Below are positions 14,249-18,828 of a stretch of 18,828 bases of DNA, one piece after another. The DNA is from JAFGTP01 sp964498725 (lineage in GTDB: Bacteria; Fidelibacterota; UBA2242; JAFGTP01). Positions within the stretch are counted from its first letter, which is position 1; each line of letters begins with the position of its first letter. The position numbers and the translations under genes were made by a program. The notes below the pieces were generated by a model, which saw only the letters and a list, made by a program, of their open reading frames with translations, had not been told where the DNA came from and did no database searches. Location: the NCBI GenBank assembly GCA_964498725.1, contig CAZCHS010000065.1, positions 1 through 18,828 of the forward strand. The letters are read 5' to 3'.

Positions 14249-16453
14249 ATGGAACGACTAATTATTGTATCCAACCGGTTGCCAATAAAAATTCAGGAGA
14301 ATGGTGAAGAACTTGAAGTTACCCCCAGCGCCGGAGGTTTAGCCACCGGCCTTCGTTCCTATCATAAAAATGGCAACAGTCTATGGATTGGCTGGCCCGG
14401 AATAGATGTTCAAACGGCAGAGAAGAAAAAACAAGTGGAAAAAATTTTGAAGAAGGAGCATTGTTCACCGGTTTATCTCAGTCAGGAACTGGTGGAAAAG
14501 TATTATGAGGGGTTTAGCAATGCCACCCTCTGGCCGCTTTTTCATTATTTTACCGAATATACCAGGTTCCGCGAAGAATACTGGCAGGCTTACCAGGAAG
14601 TCAATCAAAAATTCGCCCAAGCAATTATCGAAAATACCGGTGATAATGAGATGGTCTGGGTTCATGATTATCAATTATTGCTGGTGCCGCAAATGGTCAG
14701 AGATGTCAAGCCAAATCTGAATATCGGGTTTTTTCTTCACATTCCCTTTCCCTCCTACGAAGTTTTACGAATTTTACCCTGGCGTGAAGAAATTGTGCGC
14801 GGGTTGATGGGGGCAAATTTAATTGGCTTTCACACTTATGACTACGCCCGGCACTTTATCAGTTCGGTCAAGCGGCTATTGGGATATGATATTGAATTCA
14901 ATGTTATAAAATCTGAAAGCCGCCAGATTTACATTGATGTTTTTCCCATGGGAATTGATTATCAAAAATTTAATCAAAAAGCGCTGGATATTCAGTCACA
15001 GGAAGATGAACAGCGCTCCAAAGTTTATCAGGATCTGAGCCTGCTGAAATTAAAACAGCCGGACATGAAATTGATTTTATCCATCGACCGGCTCGATTAT
15101 ACAAAAGGGATACCGGCCAGAATACACGCCTTTCGCAAATTTTTGGCTGATCACCCGGAATATCGTGAAAAAGTTTCCATGATTATGTTAACAGTTCCCT
15201 CGCGTGAACATGTGAAGCAATATCAAAATTTGCATAAAGAGATCAATAAACTGATCGGCAGCCTGAATGGTGAATTTGGAACCATTAACTGGACACCAAT
15301 CCTCTATTTTTATCGTTCCATGCCCTTTGATGATCTGGTGGAACTGTATTGTTCAGCAGATGTCGCTTTATTAACACCATTACGGGATGGCATGAATCTG
15401 GTTGCGAAAGAGTTTATCGCGACTAAAACTGACCAGACCGGTGTGCTGATATTGAGTGAAATGGCTGGTGCAACCAAAGAATTGGGCGGCGCAATTCTGG
15501 TGAATCCCAATGACACGCACATGGTATCAGAATCAATTTTCAAAGCTCTGACGATGAACAGTGAAAAACAAAAAGAAGATGTCAGTTCAATGCAAAAACG
15601 GATTAGTCGCTATGATGTCTATAAATGGGCATCAGAGTTTATAAAAATGTTGCAAAAAACAGCTGATTTGCAAGCAACTTACATGGCCTATAAAATTAAA
15701 AAATCCACAACTGAAAAAATTATAACCCAATATAAAAAAGCCAGTAAGCGGCTTCTTTTTCTGGATTACGATGGAACATTGCAACGGTTTTATAAAAATC
15801 CTAAGCACGCAAAACCAGATGAAGAATTAATGGGGTTGCTGCGCACCTTGCATAAATTAGAAAATACAGAAATTGTGCTGATTAGCGGACGTGACCGGGA
15901 AACGCTTAATGAGTGGTTTGGAAAAGAAGAATTCACCCTGATTGCTGAACATGGCATCTGGCTCAAGACCCTGAATAATGAATGGATAAATAGAAACCCG
16001 GATACCTCCGAATGGAAATATAATATCAGGCCGGTATTGGAATCCTATGTTGATCGCACTCCCGGTAGTTTTATTGAAGAAAAATCCCATTCCCTGGCCT
16101 GGCATTACCGGAATGCTGATATTGAACTGGGTAAGGTAAGAGCTTTGGAAATGGTAACTAATCTTTCTACACTGATTATCAATCAGGATCTGGAAATTAT
16201 GGAAGGTCACAAAGTTATTGAAATCAAAGTTAGCGGTATTAATAAAGGCAGCGCCGCCATGGAGTATATACATAACAAAGACTATGATTTTATATTGGCT
16301 ATTGGTGATGATTGGACAGATGAACACTTATTTCATGTTTTACCGGAAAATGCAGTAACAATTAAAGTTGGGACAATTCATTCCCAGGCAAAATATTTTA
16401 TTGATACATACAGAGATGTTCGACAATTATTAAGTAAAATAGCAGGGAATTAA
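14249..16453 (+). CDS. otsAB: Bifunctional trehalose-6-phosphate synthase/phosphatase
   Basis: 734 residues. Residues 1 to about 480 are a GT20 synthase: SNRLP with R10, SAGGLATGL (27-34), NATLWPLFHYF, VWVHDYQLLLVP (H139-D140), SIDRLDYTKGI (R281, K286), RDGMNLVAKEF (D380 to E388). It joins UDP-glucose or a similar donor to glucose-6-phosphate. Residues about 495-734 are a HAD phosphatase: LLFLDYDGTL (D506, D508), LISGRDR (545-550), INKGSAA (K666) and AIGDDWTDE (684-692), which dephosphorylates trehalose-6-phosphate. Both active sites look intact, so one polypeptide makes free trehalose, an osmoprotectant. The start follows a strong AGGAGG at 5 bases (14238-14243). The next gene starts immediately after the stop codon. 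Confidence 0.95.
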   Translation: MERLIIVSNRLPIKIQENGEELEVTPSAGGLATGLRSYHKNGNSLWIGWPGIDVQTAEKKKQVEKILKKEHCSPVYLSQELVEKYYEGFSNATLWPLFHYFTEYTRFREEYWQAYQEVNQKFAQAIIENTGDNEMVWVHDYQLLLVPQMVRDVKPNLNIGFFLHIPFPSYEVLRILPWREEIVRGLMGANLIGFHTYDYARHFISSVKRLLGYDIEFNVIKSESRQIYIDVFPMGIDYQKFNQKALDIQSQEDEQRSKVYQDLSLLKLKQPDMKLILSIDRLDYTKGIPARIHAFRKFLADHPEYREKVSMIMLTVPSREHVKQYQNLHKEINKLIGSLNGEFGTINWTPILYFYRSMPFDDLVELYCSADVALLTPLRDGMNLVAKEFIATKTDQTGVLILSEMAGATKELGGAILVNPNDTHMVSESIFKALTMNSEKQKEDVSSMQKRISRYDVYKWASEFIKMLQKTADLQATYMAYKIKKSTTEKIITQYKKASKRLLFLDYDGTLQRFYKNPKHAKPDEELMGLLRTLHKLENTEIVLISGRDRETLNEWFGKEEFTLIAEHGIWLKTLNNEWINRNPDTSEWKYNIRPVLESYVDRTPGSFIEEKSHSLAWHYRNADIELGKVRALEMVTNLSTLIINQDLEIMEGHKVIEIKVSGINKGSAAMEYIHNKDYDFILAIGDDWTDEHLFHVLPENAVTIKVGTIHSQAKYFIDTYRDVRQLLSKIAGN

Positions 16454-18274
16454 ATGAATAATTTGGATTATGGAATTATTGGTAATTGCCGCAGTGCCGC
16501 ATTAATATCGAAAACCGGGGCCATTGACTGGTGTTGTATACCGGATTTTGATTCACCATCGGTTTTTGCGCGGCTTTTAGATGATGAGATTGGCGGCACT
16601 TTCGACATATTAGTTGATGATGATTATACAATTACTCAGAAATATATTCGTGATACCAACATTTTGCGGACGCGATTTGAAACTGAACAGGATGCTTTTG
16701 AAATTCTGGATTTTATGCCTCGCTATTACAATGTTGAATCAGGGTATTATAATCCCCCTGAAATCATCCGTTATTTCAAGTATATTTCCGGAGAACCGAA
16801 ATTTACTATCAAGTATGATCCCAAGCTTGAATATGCCCGCCATGAAACCGTTACAAAAATCGGGAAGGCATATATAAAAAGCTATACAAAGAACGGAGAA
16901 TATGACTCTCTTTATCTTTACTCTGACCTGGATATACAAAAAATATTCGATCAGAAGGAAATTAAATTATCTAAAGATGCCTTTGTCTTATTGAACTATA
17001 ACCAAAAATTATTGCCGCAATCACTTAAAACCCAGTACCTAAAATTAAACCGAACCAAAGTATACTGGCTGGATTGGGCGAACAGAAACACAACTTTTAC
17101 TAAATATCATGATGCTATTATACGCAGCACATTGGTTCTGAAATTACTGACCTATGATAAGACCGGGGCAGTACTGGCTGCAATTACAACCTCACTACCG
17201 GAAACAATTGGCGAACAGCGAAACTGGGATTATCGTTTTTGCTGGATTCGTGATGCTTCAATGGCGATTAATGTTATGACAAAACTGGGGCATAAACACA
17301 CTGTTAAGCGTTTCATCAATTTTATAATTGATATTATTCCTGACAAAAATGAAAAAATCCAAATCATGTATGGTATTAACCGGGAAAAAGTACTGACTGA
17401 AGAAACCCTGGATCATCTGAAGGGCTATAAAAACTCACAGCCGGTTCGAATCGGCAATGCTGCCTACACACAGAGACAAAATGATATTTATGGTATTTTA
17501 ATGGATGTTATTTACAAACATTTTAAAATTTTTAAAACCTCTGTGAATACCGGTGAAGATTTGTGGACAATTGCCCGCAGTATTGTCAAAATTGTAAAGC
17601 AAAACTGGCGAAAACCCGATAAAAGTATTTGGGAAATACGGACAGAAGAAAAGCATTTTACCTTTTCTAAAGTATTATGCTGGGTCGCCATTGACCGGGC
17701 CATAAAAATTGCAAAATTAATAAAGAAAGATGATTATCTTGAGCGTTGGCAACCTCTGGCCGATGAAATTCGTCAGGATATCTATGAAAATGCCTGGAAC
17801 GAGAAGGTACAATCCTATACCCAGTTTTATGGATCTGATAGTCAGGATGCTGCTAATCTGTTAATGTATACTTATGGATTTCTGAAGGCAAATGATGAAC
17901 GCTATATCAAAACGGTTAAATGTATTGAAAATAATCTATTTAAAGATGGCCTCATGTTTCGTTACCGTAATAAAGATGATTTTGGCGTGCCCGGTTCATC
18001 TTTTACCATCTGCACTTTTTGGCTGATTGAAAGTCTCTATGTAATTGGTGAAGAAGAACGAGCCACCGAAATTTTTGATAAGGTATTATCCTACAGCAAC
18101 CATCTCGGACTGTTTAGTGAAGATCTGGATTTTAAAACAAAACGCTTGTTGGGCAATTTTCCCCAAGCCTACTCTCACCTGGCTCTGATTGAAGCGGCGA
18201 TTAAATTAGCCAAAGGCGATGTCGCTGAACACGATGAAGTAATGGATACGATTTTTGATAAGGGAACTGTATAG
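16454..18274 (+). CDS. GH15 family glycoside hydrolase (trehalase/glucoamylase-like)
   Basis: 606 residues, usual length. The N-terminal beta-sandwich starts with LDYGIIGNCRSAALISKTGA and IDWCCIPDFDSPSVFARLLD, typical of bacterial/archaeal GH15 proteins. The (alpha/alpha)6 barrel has RNWDYRFCWIRDAS (256-269). The general acid is probably E394 in KSIWEIR and the general base E556 in GLFSEDLD, followed by GNFPQAYSHLALIEAA. The enzyme cleaves alpha-glucosidic bonds with inversion. GH15 includes glucoamylases and trehalases. The position directly after the trehalose-making fusion (TAA then ATG with no gap) makes trehalose or a related glucoside the likely substrate, by inference. There is no signal peptide, so it is cytoplasmic. 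Confidence 0.9.
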   Translation: MNNLDYGIIGNCRSAALISKTGAIDWCCIPDFDSPSVFARLLDDEIGGTFDILVDDDYTITQKYIRDTNILRTRFETEQDAFEILDFMPRYYNVESGYYNPPEIIRYFKYISGEPKFTIKYDPKLEYARHETVTKIGKAYIKSYTKNGEYDSLYLYSDLDIQKIFDQKEIKLSKDAFVLLNYNQKLLPQSLKTQYLKLNRTKVYWLDWANRNTTFTKYHDAIIRSTLVLKLLTYDKTGAVLAAITTSLPETIGEQRNWDYRFCWIRDASMAINVMTKLGHKHTVKRFINFIIDIIPDKNEKIQIMYGINREKVLTEETLDHLKGYKNSQPVRIGNAAYTQRQNDIYGILMDVIYKHFKIFKTSVNTGEDLWTIARSIVKIVKQNWRKPDKSIWEIRTEEKHFTFSKVLCWVAIDRAIKIAKLIKKDDYLERWQPLADEIRQDIYENAWNEKVQSYTQFYGSDSQDAANLLMYTYGFLKANDERYIKTVKCIENNLFKDGLMFRYRNKDDFGVPGSSFTICTFWLIESLYVIGEEERATEIFDKVLSYSNHLGLFSEDLDFKTKRLLGNFPQAYSHLALIEAAIKLAKGDVAEHDEVMDTIFDKGTV

Positions 18275-18339
18275 AACATCTTTTTTATAGTTTATCGTAT
18301 ATATGGCTTGTATTTTTTAGAATTATAATTTGCAGGAAC

Positions 18340-18358
18340 CGTATAGAAAAACTATACG
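18340..18358. terminator. Hairpin between convergent genes, possible terminator
   Basis: CGTATAG and CTATACG form a 7-bp stem with an AAAAA loop, 66 bases after the GH15 stop and between two convergent genes. No T-run follows on either strand, so termination is only suggested. Confidence 0.35.
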
Positions 18359-18426
18359 CAGGGTTTAATGAGATAGATAAATTAATCCCGATAGTTTCCG
18401 ATGGAACAGCCGGTGTTTTAATAAGT

Positions 18427-18828
18427 CTATTTCAGGTACAATAACTTACGAACCTTCTGTTCAGGTATATTGTCACCAGACACAGTCAATAAATATACAC
18501 CGGCAGAAACATTTCTCCCTTTATTATCTAACGCATTCCACGAGAATTGATGTCGGCCGGGTTGCAAGTTTGCTTTTGAATAAGAATAGAGATCACTCCC
18601 TTTCATATCATATATTTTGATACGAATATCACTTTGTTCAGGCAAAGTAAAATTTAAGCATGTCTTATTATTAAAAGGATTCGGATAATTATACCCCACT
18701 TCAAACTCTATCGGTTCACCGATTTTACCTGGTTTATCAATACCCACTGCTGTAGAATCAGTCAAACTGTACACATCGCCATCTTTGAAATAATGCAACC
18801 GCGCATTAATGATCGCCGGATGGTTGGA
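18427..18828 (-). CDS. Type IX-sorted secreted protein, C-terminal end (5'-partial)
   Basis: The frame stays open to the window edge, so the start is outside; a TTG at 18798 is not taken as the start. 133 residues are visible. The last 86 or so form a type IX secretion sorting domain: NYPNPFNNKTCLNFTLPEQS, then IRIKIYDMKG, GRHQFSWNALDNKGRNVSAGV, YLLTVSG and a basic end KVRKLLYLK. The upstream 47 residues contain HYFKDGDVYSLTDST, not recognised. By family knowledge the protein is exported across the outer membrane. It is not similar to the beta-helix protein outside the sorting domain, and no function can be given. Confidence 0.8.
   Translation of the reverse strand, partial: SNHPAIINARLHYFKDGDVYSLTDSTAVGIDKPGKIGEPIEFEVGYNYPNPFNNKTCLNFTLPEQSDIRIKIYDMKGSDLYSYSKANLQPGRHQFSWNALDNKGRNVSAGVYLLTVSGDNIPEQKVRKLLYLK

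Overview
The window looks like chromosome from an uncultured bacterium of the FCB superphylum. The two edge genes encode secreted proteins ending in type IX secretion (Por) sorting domains with YPNPFN motifs, a hallmark of that group. The YPNPFNPSTTI style is common in Marinimicrobia, Calditrichota and similar lineages, but the exact phylum cannot be fixed from this sequence.

Layout. (1) Bases 1-1332 (+) hold the 3' part of a secreted beta-helix protein, closed by a hairpin terminator. (2) Bases 1544-3742 (+) hold a very AT-rich, overlapping three-gene unit: a DUF6602-type PD-(D/E)XK nuclease-like protein, a phospholipase-D-fold (HKD-like) nuclease with two C-terminal winged-helix regions, and a 95-residue protein I do not recognise. 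Its downstream gap carries strong palindromes and the decayed C-terminal end of a tyrosine recombinase (4080-4202, -). This is the accessory part of the window and the best candidate for an undescribed system, probably genome defence. (3) Bases 4327-11675 (-) are a co-directional housekeeping run. In transcription order it reads nth, nfo (base-excision repair), lpd, lipB, lipA (dihydrolipoyl dehydrogenase plus lipoate synthesis), cca (tRNA 3' end) and a Gfo/Idh/MocA oxidoreductase. The spacers inside this run carry hairpins and short dispersed repeats. (4) Bases 11749-13961 (-) are a tight operon: a YtrA-type GntR regulator, a DUF5808 membrane protein and a CPBP intramembrane protease. A perfect 8-bp-arm inverted repeat lies just upstream of the regulator. 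(5) Bases 14249-18274 (+) are a two-gene trehalose/glucan unit, a fused trehalose-6-phosphate synthase/phosphatase directly abutted by a GH15 glycoside hydrolase. (6) Bases 18427-18828 (-) are the C-terminal end of a second type IX-sorted protein.

How the genes work together. lipB and lipA make the lipoyl cofactor that the Lpd-containing 2-oxoacid dehydrogenase or glycine cleavage complexes need. nth and nfo are successive enzymes of base-excision repair (glycosylase/lyase, then AP endonuclease). The OtsA-OtsB fusion makes trehalose in two steps, and the neighbouring GH15 enzyme may hydrolyse trehalose or a related alpha-glucoside. The GntR operon is likely a self-regulated envelope-stress or peptide-response module. 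The nuclease trio stands apart from the rest by composition (about one quarter G+C in sampled lines, against roughly 45-55% in the lip/cca region) and by its neighbouring recombinase remnant.
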